From Porticoccus sp002341315 (GTDB lineage: Bacteria > Pseudomonadota > Gammaproteobacteria > Pseudomonadales > Porticoccaceae), in NCBI RefSeq assembly GCF_047634355.1, contig NZ_JBLIAL010000008.1: a stretch of DNA of 64,000 nucleotides; one strand, 5' to 3'. Below are positions 1-9,560 of the stretch, piece after piece. Within the stretch, counting starts at the first letter, position 1. Every line of letters starts with the position of its first letter. The position numbers and the translations under genes are program-made. The notes beneath the pieces were generated by a model that saw only the letters and a list, made by a program, of their open reading frames with translations, was not told where the DNA came from and searched no databases.

Positions 1-2
1 TG

Positions 3-617
3 TTACTGACGCTGTTGCGCGTTCAGTGGCCACAGGGCAGAGAGCCAATACTCTATCTCTGGGGTCGGCACGGCAGCGGGGTTTCACACCTGCTCCAGGC
101 CAGTTGTCACGCTGTCCATGCACGAGGGTTGCCCGTTCAGTATCTGCCGTTGTCCGTATTGATCGATCATCCTCCAGCAGAATTGCTCGATGAGCTGGAG
201 CAGCTGCCGTTAGTCTGTCTTGATGATGTTCAGTTGGCCGCGGGCCGGCGCGATTGGGAGGAAGCCCTGTTCGGGCTTCTCAATCGCATGCGGGATACCG
301 GCAGTTGCCTGCTGGTGGGTGGAGACGCCGCGCCGCGTGAGCTGCCACTGGTGCTGCCGGACCTGCGGTCCCGGCTCGGCTGGGGTCCGGTGTTTCAGTT
401 GGAGGCGCCGGACGATACTCTGCGGGAGCAGGTGGTTCAGTTTCGTGCCATGCGACGCGGTATGACACTGGATAACGGCGTGGCACGGTTTCTGGTGAAT
501 CGGGCCGGCCGGGATCTGCACAGCTTGATGGCTTGTCTCGATCAGCTGGAAAACCGTTCCCTGCAGGACAAGCGGAGGCTCAGTATCCCATTTGTGAAGC
601 AGGTGTTTGGTTGGTAA
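3..617 (+). CDS. hda: DnaA-related regulatory protein Hda, 5' truncated by window edge
   Basis: The reading frame is open to the left edge, so the N-terminal few dozen residues are missing. The visible 205 or so residues are a DnaA-type AAA+ domain: a Walker A-like loop (LWGRHGSGVSHLL), a Walker B-like stretch (LVCLDDVQLAAG) followed by WEEALFGLLNRMRDTG, and an Hda-like C-terminus ending PFVKQVFGW. In the family, Hda with the beta clamp stimulates hydrolysis of ATP bound to DnaA after initiation and so limits re-initiation. A TTG at 15 is only an internal codon. The gene faces tlpA-like, which is convergent. The lack of a DNA-binding domain IV argues against DnaA itself. Confidence 0.88.
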   Translation, partial: LLTLLRVQWPQGREPILYLWGRHGSGVSHLLQASCHAVHARGLPVQYLPLSVLIDHPPAELLDELEQLPLVCLDDVQLAAGRRDWEEALFGLLNRMRDTGSCLLVGGDAAPRELPLVLPDLRSRLGWGPVFQLEAPDDTLREQVVQFRAMRRGMTLDNGVARFLVNRAGRDLHSLMACLDQLENRSLQDKRRLSIPFVKQVFGW

Positions 618-721
618 TTGATGGGGCAAGCCGCCGATACTGATCCTCAATATAAACTTTTCGGCGGCCCGATCGCTGGTGAGATGTTTTCAGTTTCAGG
701 TACATTCAGTGGCTGGAGCGA

Positions 722-1189
722 TTATTGGTCAGTTGCTGATTCGTTCGACAACTGTTCCAACAGCGCCGACAGCTTTTCTTCGGTCTGGGGTCCCAGCAGG
801 ACCTGACGGTAATTGCCAGCAGCATCAATAACCAGCGTTTCCGGCAACACACCACTGGGTTTGACATTGAAGTGCTGGCGGGGATCGTCAAGCAGTACAG
901 GGAAATCTATTCCCAACGCTGCGGCCTGTTGTTTCAGTGCCTCGCCAGTGACCCCGTCGAAATTGACGGCTAGCAATTGCACCCGGTCGCTGTGGCTGCG
1001 CTGGAATTCATTGAGTTCTGGTATTTCCTCGCGGCAGGGCTTGCACCACTCGGCCCAGTAATTGATCAGCACCACTTTGCCGTGCAGCTGGTCGAAATCA
1101 ATACGACCGCCATCGAGCAGGGCATAACCCTGTTCCCCATCGCTGCAGCCGATGGCCGTCAGGAGTAATAAAGTTGTCAATAATCGCAT
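722..1189 (-). CDS. TlpA/ResA-type thioredoxin-fold lipoprotein
   Basis: A 155-residue protein starting at ATG 1189. The longer frame to 1294 would put 35 polar residues ahead of the signal sequence, so I reject it. Residues 1-14 are hydrophobic and end in a lipobox-like AIGC, which would make Cys15 the lipidated residue. The redox motif WCKPC lies at about 48-52, followed by a cis-Pro segment (PSGVLPETLVID). The family reduces or exchanges disulfides in periplasmic proteins, often in cytochrome c maturation, but no such partner is visible here. It is convergent with hda and divergent from arsC. Confidence 0.85.
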   Translation of the reverse strand: MRLLTTLLLLTAIGCSDGEQGYALLDGGRIDFDQLHGKVVLINYWAEWCKPCREEIPELNEFQRSHSDRVQLLAVNFDGVTGEALKQQAAALGIDFPVLLDDPRQHFNVKPSGVLPETLVIDAAGNYRQVLLGPQTEEKLSALLEQLSNESATDQ

Positions 1190-1299
1190 GGCACTGTGTT
1201 TCAATGGCGGTGTCCTCCTGCTCCGGTTGGTCTGTCTGGCCCCGTCCACCGGTTTGCAGCTAGAATGTATTTTTCTCAGGACTATTCTACACAAACATT

Positions 1300-1644
1300 A
1301 TGATCAGCATTTATCACAATCCCCGTTGTTCCAAATCCCGTCAGACACTGGCCCTCCTCGAGGATCGCGGTCTTACGCCGAATATCATTCTCTATCTGGA
1401 TAACCCGCCCGACAGCAAGACTCTCAAGGACCTTCTCGGCAAGCTCGGCATCACAGCCCGGCAATTGCTGCGCAAGGGAGAGGATGCCTACCGGGAGAAT
1501 AATCTGGCGGACAAACACCTGACAGAAACACAACTGATTGATGCCATGGTTGCCAATCCCAAACTCATTGAGCGCCCCATTGTCATTAACGGCAGCCGGG
1601 CGGCACTGGGGCGTCCGCCCGAAAACGTACTGGAGATTCTCTGA
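1300..1644 (+). CDS. arsC: ArsC-family (glutaredoxin-type) arsenate reductase-like protein
   Basis: A 114-residue thioredoxin-fold protein with the ArsC signature HNPRCSKSR (Cys10 as nucleophile) and a C-terminal segment LIERPIVINGSRAALGRPP, matching the arginines that bind oxyanion in plasmid ArsC. Family role: glutathione/glutaredoxin-dependent reduction of arsenate. Chromosomal ArsC/YffB-like copies often have unproven substrates, and no arsenite pump or ArsR is nearby. Its last base is shared with the wrbA start codon (TGATG), so the two are probably cotranscribed with the DUF2069 gene and sppA. Confidence 0.88.
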   Translation: MISIYHNPRCSKSRQTLALLEDRGLTPNIILYLDNPPDSKTLKDLLGKLGITARQLLRKGEDAYRENNLADKHLTETQLIDAMVANPKLIERPIVINGSRAALGRPPENVLEIL

Positions 1645-2237
1645 TGTCGCACATACTGGTTCTTTATTACTCCCGTTACGGTAACACCCGGGCCATGGCC
1701 CATCAGGTAGCGCTGGGCGTGGAGCAGGGCGGCATGGAAGGGCGATTGCGTACTGTGCCGGCGGTGTCTGCCAACTGTGAGGCCACAGAACCGGACATTC
1801 CGGAAGAGGGTGATATTTATTGCACCAATAAAGATCTTTCTGAATGTGCCGGTTTGATATTGGGAAGTCCGACCCGGTTCGGCAATATGGCCGCACCCCT
1901 CAAGTATTTTCTCGATGGCACTGGTGATCTATGGATGAATGGCGGTCTGATCGGCAAACCCGCGGCGGTGTTTACATCCACGGGTTCACTGCACGGTGGC
2001 CAGGAAACCACGCTTATCAGCATGATGCTGCCGTTGCTGCACCAGGGAATGCTGCTGATGGGGCTGCCCTACAGTGAGCAGGCGCTGCATACCACCACGA
2101 CCGGCGGCACTCCCTACGGTGCCTCTCACAGGGCTGGCGATGGTACACAGCCATTGAGCCCGGAAGAAACCGAACTTTGCATCGCTCAGGGCAAGCGCAT
2201 GGCCGCGCTGGTGAAAAAACTGGCGGTGAGCCAGTGA
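1644..2237 (+). CDS. wrbA: NAD(P)H:quinone oxidoreductase, WrbA flavodoxin-like
   Basis: 197 residues, the usual WrbA length. The N-terminal FMN-phosphate loop is YYSRYGNTRAMA, and the conserved GSPTRFGNMAAPLKYFLDGTG-type segment and a GSLHGGQETT loop are present. The family performs two-electron reduction of quinones with FMN in the cytoplasm. The start overlaps the arsC stop by one base, and the end overlaps the GTG start of the next gene. Confidence 0.92.
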   Translation: MSHILVLYYSRYGNTRAMAHQVALGVEQGGMEGRLRTVPAVSANCEATEPDIPEEGDIYCTNKDLSECAGLILGSPTRFGNMAAPLKYFLDGTGDLWMNGGLIGKPAAVFTSTGSLHGGQETTLISMMLPLLHQGMLLMGLPYSEQALHTTTTGGTPYGASHRAGDGTQPLSPEETELCIAQGKRMAALVKKLAVSQ

Positions 2238-2656
2238 CAGATTCAGAACATTCTGCCGAGGTTCATGCTGCCGAGGTTAAAGTCATCAAGGCTATCCCCC
2301 GCTTGCGGAAAAAGCTCACCATTGCGCGTTGGCTCACCCGGGTCAGTTATACGCTGTTGCTGGTGACGTTGCTGGCCAACGGATTATTGTCTGCTACACC
2401 GCTTAGTTTGATGATTTTTACCCTGGTGCCGCTGGCGATTTTTATTCCGGGCCTGCGCCGGGAGCACTATAAAACCCTCTCCATGCTGTGTTTCGTCACC
2501 CTGCTTTACTTCATGGTGACAGTCAGTAATCTGTTTGCTCCCAATGCCAATTTGCTGGATGCCGTTGAACTGGTGTTGTTGGTGATTCTGTTTGGTGCCG
2601 CCATGATGTTCAGTCGCTGGAAGCAATATTCGCTGTATCAGGAGGATCAATCATGA
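2234..2656 (+). CDS. DUF2069 inner-membrane protein
   Basis: 140 residues starting at GTG 2234 (GTGA overlap with the wrbA stop). The ATG at 2177 lies deep inside wrbA and would add polar residues, so I reject it. A charged N-terminal 45 residues precede four hydrophobic segments (VSYTLLLVTLLANGL, LSLMIFTLVPLAIFIPGL, LSMLCFVTLLYFMVTVS, VELVLLVILFGAAMMF). This pattern and the place after wrbA fit DUF2069, a small family of unknown function. The stop overlaps the sppA start (ATGA), which suggests coupled translation. Confidence 0.82.
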   Translation: MTDSEHSAEVHAAEVKVIKAIPRLRKKLTIARWLTRVSYTLLLVTLLANGLLSATPLSLMIFTLVPLAIFIPGLRREHYKTLSMLCFVTLLYFMVTVSNLFAPNANLLDAVELVLLVILFGAAMMFSRWKQYSLYQEDQS

Positions 2657-4506
2657 GCCGTGAAAAACCGGGTATTTTTCGCCGGCTGTTCGGTTTTATC
2701 GGAAAGCTGGCCAGTGGTTTGCGGATATTACTCAATATTCTTTTTTTGCTGGTGGTGGTGGTTTTCATCCTCAGTATTTTTCGCAAGGATGTGCAACCGT
2801 TGCCGGAAAAAGCAGCCCTGCGCATTGCCCCCGGAGGCTTTCTGGTGGAGCAGAAAACCTATGTGGATCCACTGACCCAGCTATTGCAGCAGAGTGGCCC
2901 GGCCGATGCAGAAACGCTGGTGCACGATCTCACAGAGGCCATTGATGAGGCCGCTGAGGACCCCCGCATTACCTCGCTGGTGCTGGAACTGGATTATCTG
3001 CTCGGCGGTGGTCTGACCAAACTTGAGGAAGTCGCGCAGGCGCTCAGCAGGTTTCGTGAGAGCGACAAGCCGATTATTGCGGTGGGTGACAGCTACACCC
3101 AGGAGCAGTACTACCTGGCCAGCTTTGCCGATGAGATCCACCTCAACCCGATGGGTGCCGTTCTGATAACCGGCTACGGCAGCTACCCCAACTATATCAA
3201 GGGTGCCCTCGACAAACTTCGCATCAATGTCCATGTGTTCAGGGTGGGCAGTTACAAGGATGCTATTGAACCCTTTACCCGCACGGATATGTCCCCCGCT
3301 TCACGGGAGCACAACAGCGCCTGGCTCAATGCGCTCTGGTCGACCTATACCCGTCGGGTGGAAACCCAGCGCGGGCTGCCGGTGGATGCCATCAATGATT
3401 ACGTCAATAACCTGACGAGCAAACTTGAAGATCATCGGGGCAATACCGCTGAAACGGCGGTTGCCAGTGGGCTGGTGGATAAACTGTCAACCCGCCCGCA
3501 GATGCTGGCCAGATTGCAGGCGCTGGCGGGCAGTAATGACAAGGGTGGCTACCAGGCCGTGGATGTGGATCGTTATCTGGGCCATACCCGTCGGGCCGAG
3601 GCAGCGAAGGTACTGCCCTCAGCTGATAAGGTGGGCCTGATTGTAGCCAGGGGTGCGATTCTGGATGGTGAGCACCCCGCCGGAACCATTGGCAGCGACA
3701 GCCTGTCAAAATTGTTCCAGCAGGTGCGCAAACAGCAGTTCAAGGCTCTGGTGCTGCGTATCGACAGCCCCGGTGGCAGTGCGTTTGCCTCTGAAGTGAT
3801 TCGCCAGGAGGTGGTGTTGACCCGGCAATCGGGTATCCCGGTGATCGTTTCCATGGGCTCCATGGCGGCGTCCGGAGGTTACTGGATGGCCATGGGTGCA
3901 GATCAGATCTGGGCCAGCCCTACCACGATTACCGGCTCCATCGGGGTGTTTGGCGTGATTCCGACGTTTGAAAACAGCCTGGCGGCGCTGGGTGTCAATA
4001 GCGATGGTATCGGCACCACCAATCTGGCCGACCTCTATCGTCTCGACCGCCCCATGTCGCCTCAGGCAAAACAGCTTATCCAGTTTGGGGTCAACCATGT
4101 CTACGATCAGTTCCTCGGCATTGTCGCGGAAGCTCGCAACAGTACGCCGGAACGAATCCACGATATTGCCCAGGGTCGAGTCTGGACCGGTGAAAAAGCA
4201 AAGGCGTTGGGCTTGGTTGACCATCTCGGCAACCTGCAAGAGGCGATAGATGCTGCGGCCCTGGCGGCCAGTCTCGACACCTACCAGACCGAAGAGGTAA
4301 AGAGTCCGATGGATTTCCGCGAGCAGCTGATGCGCCAACTGTCCGGCAGTATGGTGGGTCAATGGGTCCGCTGGCTGCCGGCCGACTGGTTGCCGCAGGG
4401 TTTGCTGGCAGAGGTCTACGGTGTGACCAGAGAGCTGCAGCTGCTGAATCGCTTTAATGATCCCCGCGGTCTCTATCTGCACTGTTTCGAATGCACGGCG
4501 CAGTAG
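2653..4506 (+). CDS. sppA: Signal peptide peptidase SppA, 67K (double-domain) type
   Basis: 617 residues, the length of the tandem-domain E. coli-type SppA. One N-terminal membrane anchor lies at about residues 25-42. Two ClpP/crotonase-like peptidase S49 domains follow. The C-terminal one carries the Ser-containing motif GSMAASGGYW near residue 405 and the conserved DSPGGSA segment. In the family the N-terminal domain gives the catalytic Lys and the C-terminal domain the Ser, and the protein degrades cleaved signal peptides in the inner membrane. It is the last gene of the run from arsC and is followed by a terminator. Confidence 0.93.
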   Translation: MSREKPGIFRRLFGFIGKLASGLRILLNILFLLVVVVFILSIFRKDVQPLPEKAALRIAPGGFLVEQKTYVDPLTQLLQQSGPADAETLVHDLTEAIDEAAEDPRITSLVLELDYLLGGGLTKLEEVAQALSRFRESDKPIIAVGDSYTQEQYYLASFADEIHLNPMGAVLITGYGSYPNYIKGALDKLRINVHVFRVGSYKDAIEPFTRTDMSPASREHNSAWLNALWSTYTRRVETQRGLPVDAINDYVNNLTSKLEDHRGNTAETAVASGLVDKLSTRPQMLARLQALAGSNDKGGYQAVDVDRYLGHTRRAEAAKVLPSADKVGLIVARGAILDGEHPAGTIGSDSLSKLFQQVRKQQFKALVLRIDSPGGSAFASEVIRQEVVLTRQSGIPVIVSMGSMAASGGYWMAMGADQIWASPTTITGSIGVFGVIPTFENSLAALGVNSDGIGTTNLADLYRLDRPMSPQAKQLIQFGVNHVYDQFLGIVAEARNSTPERIHDIAQGRVWTGEKAKALGLVDHLGNLQEAIDAAALAASLDTYQTEEVKSPMDFREQLMRQLSGSMVGQWVRWLPADWLPQGLLAEVYGVTRELQLLNRFNDPRGLYLHCFECTAQ

Positions 4507-4541
4507 CTGTATTTAAGCTGCACAATAAAAAATAGAGCAAT

Positions 4542-4570
4542 AAAAAAGCGGCCATCAGGCCGCTTTTTTT
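4542..4570. terminator. Bidirectional rho-independent terminator between sppA and fdxA
   Basis: The stem AAAAAAGCGGCC/GGCCGCTTTTTT with a 4-base loop (ATCA) has an A-run on one side and a T-run on the other, so it can end transcription from both convergent genes. Confidence 0.88.
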
Positions 4571-4595
4571 ACGCTTGTTTGTCGGACAGCGGCGA

Positions 4596-4919
4596 TCAGC
4601 GCTCCAGATATTGCAATTTGTCGGGCACTCCGTCCCACTCTTCGGCGTCTGGCAGCGCATCTTTCTTTTCGGTGATGTTTGGCCACACCTCTGCCAGTTC
4701 GGCATTCAGTTCCAGATACACTTGCTGATCGGCAGGCAATTCATCTTCGGAAAAGATCGCATCCGCCGGGCATTCCGGTTCGCAGAGTGCGCAGTCAATA
4801 CATTCGTCCGGGTGGATGACCAGGAAATTAGGGCCCTCGTAAAAGCAGTCCACCGGGCAAACTTCGACACAGTCAGTGTGTTTGCACTTGATGCAGTTAT
4901 CGCCGACAACAAAAGTCAT
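4596..4919 (-). CDS. fdxA: 7Fe ferredoxin FdxA
   Basis: 107 residues with the cysteine pattern CIKCKHTDCVEVCPVDC (3Fe-4S/4Fe-4S half) and CIDCALCEPECPADA (4Fe-4S half), as in the [3Fe-4S][4Fe-4S] ferredoxins of Azotobacter and Pseudomonas. The C-terminal extension of about 45 residues is also typical. It acts as a low-potential electron carrier, with partners not identifiable here. Adjacency to mutS in the same direction matches the arrangement I recall in Pseudomonas. Confidence 0.94.
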   Translation of the reverse strand: MTFVVGDNCIKCKHTDCVEVCPVDCFYEGPNFLVIHPDECIDCALCEPECPADAIFSEDELPADQQVYLELNAELAEVWPNITEKKDALPDAEEWDGVPDKLQYLER

Positions 4920-5046
4920 GGGTTGTTCTCCGAAAAGCGGGTGATAGAACAGGCGCGCATTATACAGAAATAAAAACGGTTATTTAAACAATCAGACCGG
5001 GAAATTAAATTCGGGAACAGATTTTTTGTGTTACCGGGCCGGATCA

Positions 5047-7617
5047 TCACTCCTGAATGAGTTGTTTAAGTGCGTACAGTTTCTCCAGTGCCTGTTTGGG
5101 GCTTAATTCATCTGGGTCGATAGTGACCAGCATTTCCAGCAAAGCTGTTGAGACCGGGTCGCGAAACAGCTCCTGTTGCCGGGGCTTGGCTGCCGATCCA
5201 GCTGTTACCACCGGGCGTGCACCAGCTTCGAGGCTGGCCAGCTCAAGCCGGGCCAGCGCGATCACTTCCGCCGGAATGCCCGCCAGCTTGGCCACCTGAA
5301 TGCCATAACTCTGGCTGGCGGGGCCTTCCTGAATGGCGTGGAGAAATACGATGTCATCATTGTACTCGGTGGCATCGAGGTGGACATTGGCCACCCCGGC
5401 GGTTTTTTCCGGTAGCCCGGTGAGTTCAAAATAATGGGTGGCAAACAGGGTGAAAGCCCGGACTTTTTCCGCCAGCTGTACAGCGCAGGCCCAGGCTAGA
5501 GACAGGCCGTCAAAGGTGCTGGTGCCGCGGCCAATTTCATCCATCAACACCAGGCTCCGGGCCGTGGCATTGTGCAGAATATTGGCTGTTTCTGTCATTT
5601 CCACCATAAAGGTTGAACGGCCACCGGCCAGATCATCTGACGAGCCGATGCGGGTGAAAATGCGGTCGACCAGACCAATCGTGGCGCTGGCGGCCGGCAC
5701 ACAGCTGCCGATGTGGGCCAGCAGGATAATCAGTGCGGCCTGGCGCATATAGGTGGATTTGCCACCCATGTTGGGGCCGGTAATCACCAACATGCGCCGC
5801 TGTTCGTCCAGGTTCAGGTCATTGGCGACAAAGGGTGTTTCCAGCACCTGTTCAACCACAGGGTGGCGACCACCACTGATCTCGATGCCCGGTTGCTCCG
5901 AGAGGGAGGGTGGAATCAGACCGAGACTGTCGGCGCGTTCTGCGAGACAGACCAACGCGTCCAGTTCGGCCACTGCTGCAGCGCTCTCTTGCAGCGGCAG
6001 TAACTGTTCGTTGAGGGTTTCGAGCAGGGCTTCATAGAGGGCTTTCTCGCGGCTCAGGGCGCGACTTCTTGCACTCAAGGCCTTGTCCTCGAAGGTTTTC
6101 AGTTCGGGGGTGATATAGCGCTCGGCATTTTTCAGGGTCTGGCGCCGGATGTAATGTGCCGGTGCCCGTTCGGACTGGCCGCGGGAAATTTCTATGTAGT
6201 AGCCATGCACCCGGTTATAGCCCACCTTTAGGGTGCTGATACCGGTGTTCGTTTTTTCCTGCTCTTCGAGGTCCACCAGAAACTGGCCGGCATTGCTGCT
6301 CAGATTGCGCAGCTCATCCAGTTCGGCGTCATAGCCTTCGGCAATCACGCCGCCGTCGCGGATCACCACCGGAGGGTTTTCGGCAATGGCTCTCGTCAGC
6401 AGGGAGACCATCTCAGGGAATTCCCCAACCCCGGTGAGTAACTGTTGCAGTGGTGCAATATCTGATGAGGACAATTCCTGTTGAATACCGGGCAGAGTGG
6501 CGAGTGACTGTCGCAGCCGGGTCAGGTCCCGTGGGCGGGCAGAGCGCAGAGCCACCCGCCCCAGAATGCGCTCCATATCGCCCACCTGCTTGAGGTGTTC
6601 CGCCACCGATTCATGGCAACCGTTCAAGCGCAGGGCGGCCACCACCTGCTGTCGACATTGCAGTGCAGCCAGGTTGCACAGGGGACGGTTGATCCAGCGA
6701 TTCAACAGGCGACTGCCCATCGCCGTGCGGGTGCTGTCCATCACCGACATCAGCGTGTTATCCGATGTGCCATTCAGGCCGATACTCAGCTCCAGATTGC
6801 GCCGGGTGGCAGCATCGAGAATAACGCTGTCGTCGCGGTTTTCATGGCTGATACTGCGAATATGGGGCAGGGCGGTGCGTTGGGTTTCCCTGGCGTATTG
6901 CAGCAAACAGCCGGCAGCGGCCAGGGCCAGCGGTAAATGATCGCAACCAAAGGCGGACAGATCCCGGGTACCAAACTGGTCGGTTAACTGGCGCTGTGCG
7001 GTATCCCGGTCAAATTCCCAGGGTTGGCGATGGCGCAGGCCCCGTTGCTGGCTGATGAGTGCCGGGCAGGGGAAATCATCGGCGACCAGCAACTCGGCGG
7101 GACTGAGGCGTTGCAATTCGCTCTGCAAACTTTCCGGGCTATCCACCTCCAGCACCAGAAAACGCCCGCTGCCGATATCCAGTGTTGCGAGGCCGAACCG
7201 GTCATTGTGATGGGCGATAGCGGCCAGCAGATTGTCCCGCCGCTCCTCCAGCAGCGCTTCATCGCTGATCGTGCCGGGGGTGACGATACGGACTACCTGG
7301 CGATCCACCGGCCCCTTACTGGTAGCCGGATCACCAATCTGCTCGCAGATCGCCACCGATTCCCCCAGCTTGACCAGTCGTGCCAGATAGCCCTCCGCCG
7401 CATGGTAGGGCACCCCGGCCATCGGGATCGGCTGACCCGCGGACTTGCCCCGTGCCGTCAGCGTGACATCCAGCAACCGCGCTGCCTTTTTGGCATCGTC
7501 GAAGAACAACTCGTAAAAATCGCCCATGCGGTAGAACAACAACTCGTGGGGATGCTGGGCTTTGATGCGCAGGAACTGCTGCATCATCGGCGTGTGCTGG
7601 GAGAGGTCTGAGGTCAA
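5047..7617 (-). CDS. mutS: DNA mismatch repair protein MutS
   Basis: 856 residues, full length. The N-terminal mismatch-recognition domain has the Phe-X-Glu motif (GDFYELF). Core, clamp and ATPase domains follow, with Walker A GPNMGGKSTYMRQ and Walker B DEIGRGTSTFDG, then a helix-turn-helix dimer region and a short C-terminal tail. It recognises mismatches and recruits MutL. It reads away from the accessory block that begins upstream of it; the 248 bases between it and the cupin gene show no gene. Confidence 0.97.
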   Translation of the reverse strand: MTSDLSQHTPMMQQFLRIKAQHPHELLFYRMGDFYELFFDDAKKAARLLDVTLTARGKSAGQPIPMAGVPYHAAEGYLARLVKLGESVAICEQIGDPATSKGPVDRQVVRIVTPGTISDEALLEERRDNLLAAIAHHNDRFGLATLDIGSGRFLVLEVDSPESLQSELQRLSPAELLVADDFPCPALISQQRGLRHRQPWEFDRDTAQRQLTDQFGTRDLSAFGCDHLPLALAAAGCLLQYARETQRTALPHIRSISHENRDDSVILDAATRRNLELSIGLNGTSDNTLMSVMDSTRTAMGSRLLNRWINRPLCNLAALQCRQQVVAALRLNGCHESVAEHLKQVGDMERILGRVALRSARPRDLTRLRQSLATLPGIQQELSSSDIAPLQQLLTGVGEFPEMVSLLTRAIAENPPVVIRDGGVIAEGYDAELDELRNLSSNAGQFLVDLEEQEKTNTGISTLKVGYNRVHGYYIEISRGQSERAPAHYIRRQTLKNAERYITPELKTFEDKALSARSRALSREKALYEALLETLNEQLLPLQESAAAVAELDALVCLAERADSLGLIPPSLSEQPGIEISGGRHPVVEQVLETPFVANDLNLDEQRRMLVITGPNMGGKSTYMRQAALIILLAHIGSCVPAASATIGLVDRIFTRIGSSDDLAGGRSTFMVEMTETANILHNATARSLVLMDEIGRGTSTFDGLSLAWACAVQLAEKVRAFTLFATHYFELTGLPEKTAGVANVHLDATEYNDDIVFLHAIQEGPASQSYGIQVAKLAGIPAEVIALARLELASLEAGARPVVTAGSAAKPRQQELFRDPVSTALLEMLVTIDPDELSPKQALEKLYALKQLIQE

Positions 7618-7865
7618 GCCTTGGAGCCCTTGCTGTAGTGTTACTGGGAGGTTGGTAATTCTACGCCATGATGTGGTTGTGGTGCGAGATGCAATAATCT
7701 GGTTGCTGTGTCGGCTTCAGGATTCCGGGGTTTCGATCCGTTGGCGGTTGAGACTGCTGCAACGGCCAATCGGTCTGGAGATCCCCTCGTTCATGCAGAA
7801 CTGTCGGGAATATTCGTTGACAGTCTTCAGTGTAAAGGGGCCTGCCTGGCCTCTGCGAGGAGGAC

Positions 7866-8300
7866 TTACTCTGGCATTATTAGTTGCTGGCGGTTGCGTT
7901 CACATACTTTCATTACTTGTCTGGGATCGTGTGGAGTGGGTAGGGCGCCCATTTCCCTGAAGAAATCGACATGTCGGGACGGGCTGGAGACAAGCAAGAT
8001 AGTAGCAATGGTTTCTCCGATATTTGTGAAGCCGTGCTTATCTCCTTTTTTGATGATGACGCTATCGCCACCTTGAAGTTTCCACACCTTATGTTCTGCA
8101 TAGAATTTGACGTTACCGCTGATGATCTTGAAAAATTTATATTCGTCGAGGGAGATATGCATTGGTGCCCCCATTTGTGGTGCCACGCGTATTTCAATGA
8201 CATTGAAGAATCCTTCGGCATCGTCTGGGGTCACCAGGAGGTCGCAGGATAATCCTGAAAATTCAGTCTGTTCAGGCTCGATAACTCGTTTTGTTTTCAT
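7866..8300 (-). CDS. Cupin-domain protein
   Basis: 144 residues from ATG 8300, chosen because a GGAAG ribosome site sits 7 bases ahead; the ATG at 8315 has none. A single cupin fold is visible: motif 1-like HISLDEYKFFKIISG and motif 2-like GGDSVIIKKGDKHGFTNIG. The first metal-ligand set looks incomplete, so metal binding is uncertain. No enzymatic role can be assigned. It is divergent from a LysR regulator, which probably controls it. Both are more AT-rich than mutS, which suggests transfer. Confidence 0.7.
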   Translation of the reverse strand: MKTKRVIEPEQTEFSGLSCDLLVTPDDAEGFFNVIEIRVAPQMGAPMHISLDEYKFFKIISGNVKFYAEHKVWKLQGGDSVIIKKGDKHGFTNIGETIATILLVSSPSRHVDFFREMGALPTPHDPRQVMKVCERNRQQLIMPE

Positions 8301-8431
8301 GTAATTTACTTCCATTCAATGGATGTTTTCGGGATAAGCGAAAGTATTGTATTTGGCTATTTCTGAATATAATATCGTTTAGTAATCTCAAGTCTGTCCA
8401 TTTAAATGGACAATGATATGGGCCCGATTCT

Positions 8432-9310
8432 GTGGACTTGAACCAGATTAGAACGTTTATCGAGGTTGTTAGGGCGGGGAGCTTCTCAGCTGCTGCTCGA
8501 GTATTGGGCCTCCCTCGGTCGACTATCAGTGCCCGCATCAATGCGCTGGAAGATTATCTGGATACGCGTTTGTTCAAGCGAACCACGCGGGTAGTTACTT
8601 TGACCGTGGATGGCAAACAGCTTTACGAAAGCACGGCTGTTTCCATTGATGCACTTGTGGCTTCCGAAAAAAAGGTCGGGAGAAAGGCCGGAGGATTCAA
8701 AGGGACGCTTCGGATCAGTGTCCCGGTGGAATATCCGCAACACCAGCTCGCCCTGTCGCTGCTGGATTTCATCGGTAAGCATCCCGAAGTAACCATTGAG
8801 GTGCAAGTCACCAACCGGATTACCGGGTTGGTGGAAGAAAATATCGATATCGCACTCCGCGTCGGAATACCTGATAGAGAATCTATTGTTATACGTTGTC
8901 TGGGGGACTTTTCTGCAGTCCTTGTGGCGAGTCCCGATTACCTGAAAGCGTCGTCAGTGCCATTGCGGGCAGAAACACTCTCGGGTCATTGGCTGAACGG
9001 CTATTTTACCGAAGATGACCCATCCGGGAAGTCATCGATGAAGCTCTTGACGTTGGGCGGGGCCAAGGCTCGCATAAAAACCAACAGTCTGGAACTATTG
9101 CGTCAAGTGTGCCTGTCTGGAGGTGGCATCGCCTATCTGCCACTCCCAATTTGCAAGAATGACCTTGCGGAGGGGAAATTAGTAACCCTCGACATAGGCG
9201 GCCCGAAACAGTCTCAACTGCATACGTTGTATATGGCCTTCCCCTCGCACAAAGATATGTTGCCAGCAGTAAGGGCGCTGGCAGAGCATTTCGTGAAAAC
9301 CATGGAATGA
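8432..9310 (+). CDS. LysR-family transcriptional regulator
   Basis: 292 residues from GTG 8432. The N-terminal winged HTH (residues 1-60: IRTFIEVVRAGSFSAAARVLG, then RSTISARINALEDYLDTRLF) is followed by a periplasmic-binding-like effector domain with the RISVPVEYPQ strand typical of the AaeR/DsdC-like group. These regulators usually bind the intergenic region with a divergent target, here the cupin gene. The effector is unknown. Confidence 0.88.
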   Translation: MDLNQIRTFIEVVRAGSFSAAARVLGLPRSTISARINALEDYLDTRLFKRTTRVVTLTVDGKQLYESTAVSIDALVASEKKVGRKAGGFKGTLRISVPVEYPQHQLALSLLDFIGKHPEVTIEVQVTNRITGLVEENIDIALRVGIPDRESIVIRCLGDFSAVLVASPDYLKASSVPLRAETLSGHWLNGYFTEDDPSGKSSMKLLTLGGAKARIKTNSLELLRQVCLSGGGIAYLPLPICKNDLAEGKLVTLDIGGPKQSQLHTLYMAFPSHKDMLPAVRALAEHFVKTME

Positions 9311-9520
9311 ACAGGCCTTGTACGCCAAGACCAAGGATGTCATACGGCAGTGTGCCGACATCCTGACGGAGGAGAGGCTGGCGCAGTCCCTGTCAGTTGT
9401 GGTGTGGGGTAATGGCGTTAGTTGGGAAGTTGGTTTCCAGCGCGGGCCCAGTATCGGTTGAATGTTTTTACATTGAGCTTGGTTACAACTTGTCCAAGTG
9501 TGGCCTGACATCATACAATT

Positions 9521-9539
9521 GCGAATCAGTATCATTATT
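9521..9539. promoter_or_regulatory. Fur-box candidate upstream of fecI1
   Basis: On the minus strand this reads AATAATGATACTGATTCGC, which matches 14 of 19 positions of the classical Fur box. It lies 21 bases before the fecI1 start, where bound Fe-Fur would block the promoter. This is the best of the Fur-like sites in the window. Confidence 0.65.
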
Positions 9540-9560
9540 GTTTGCAATATTGAGGCCGCC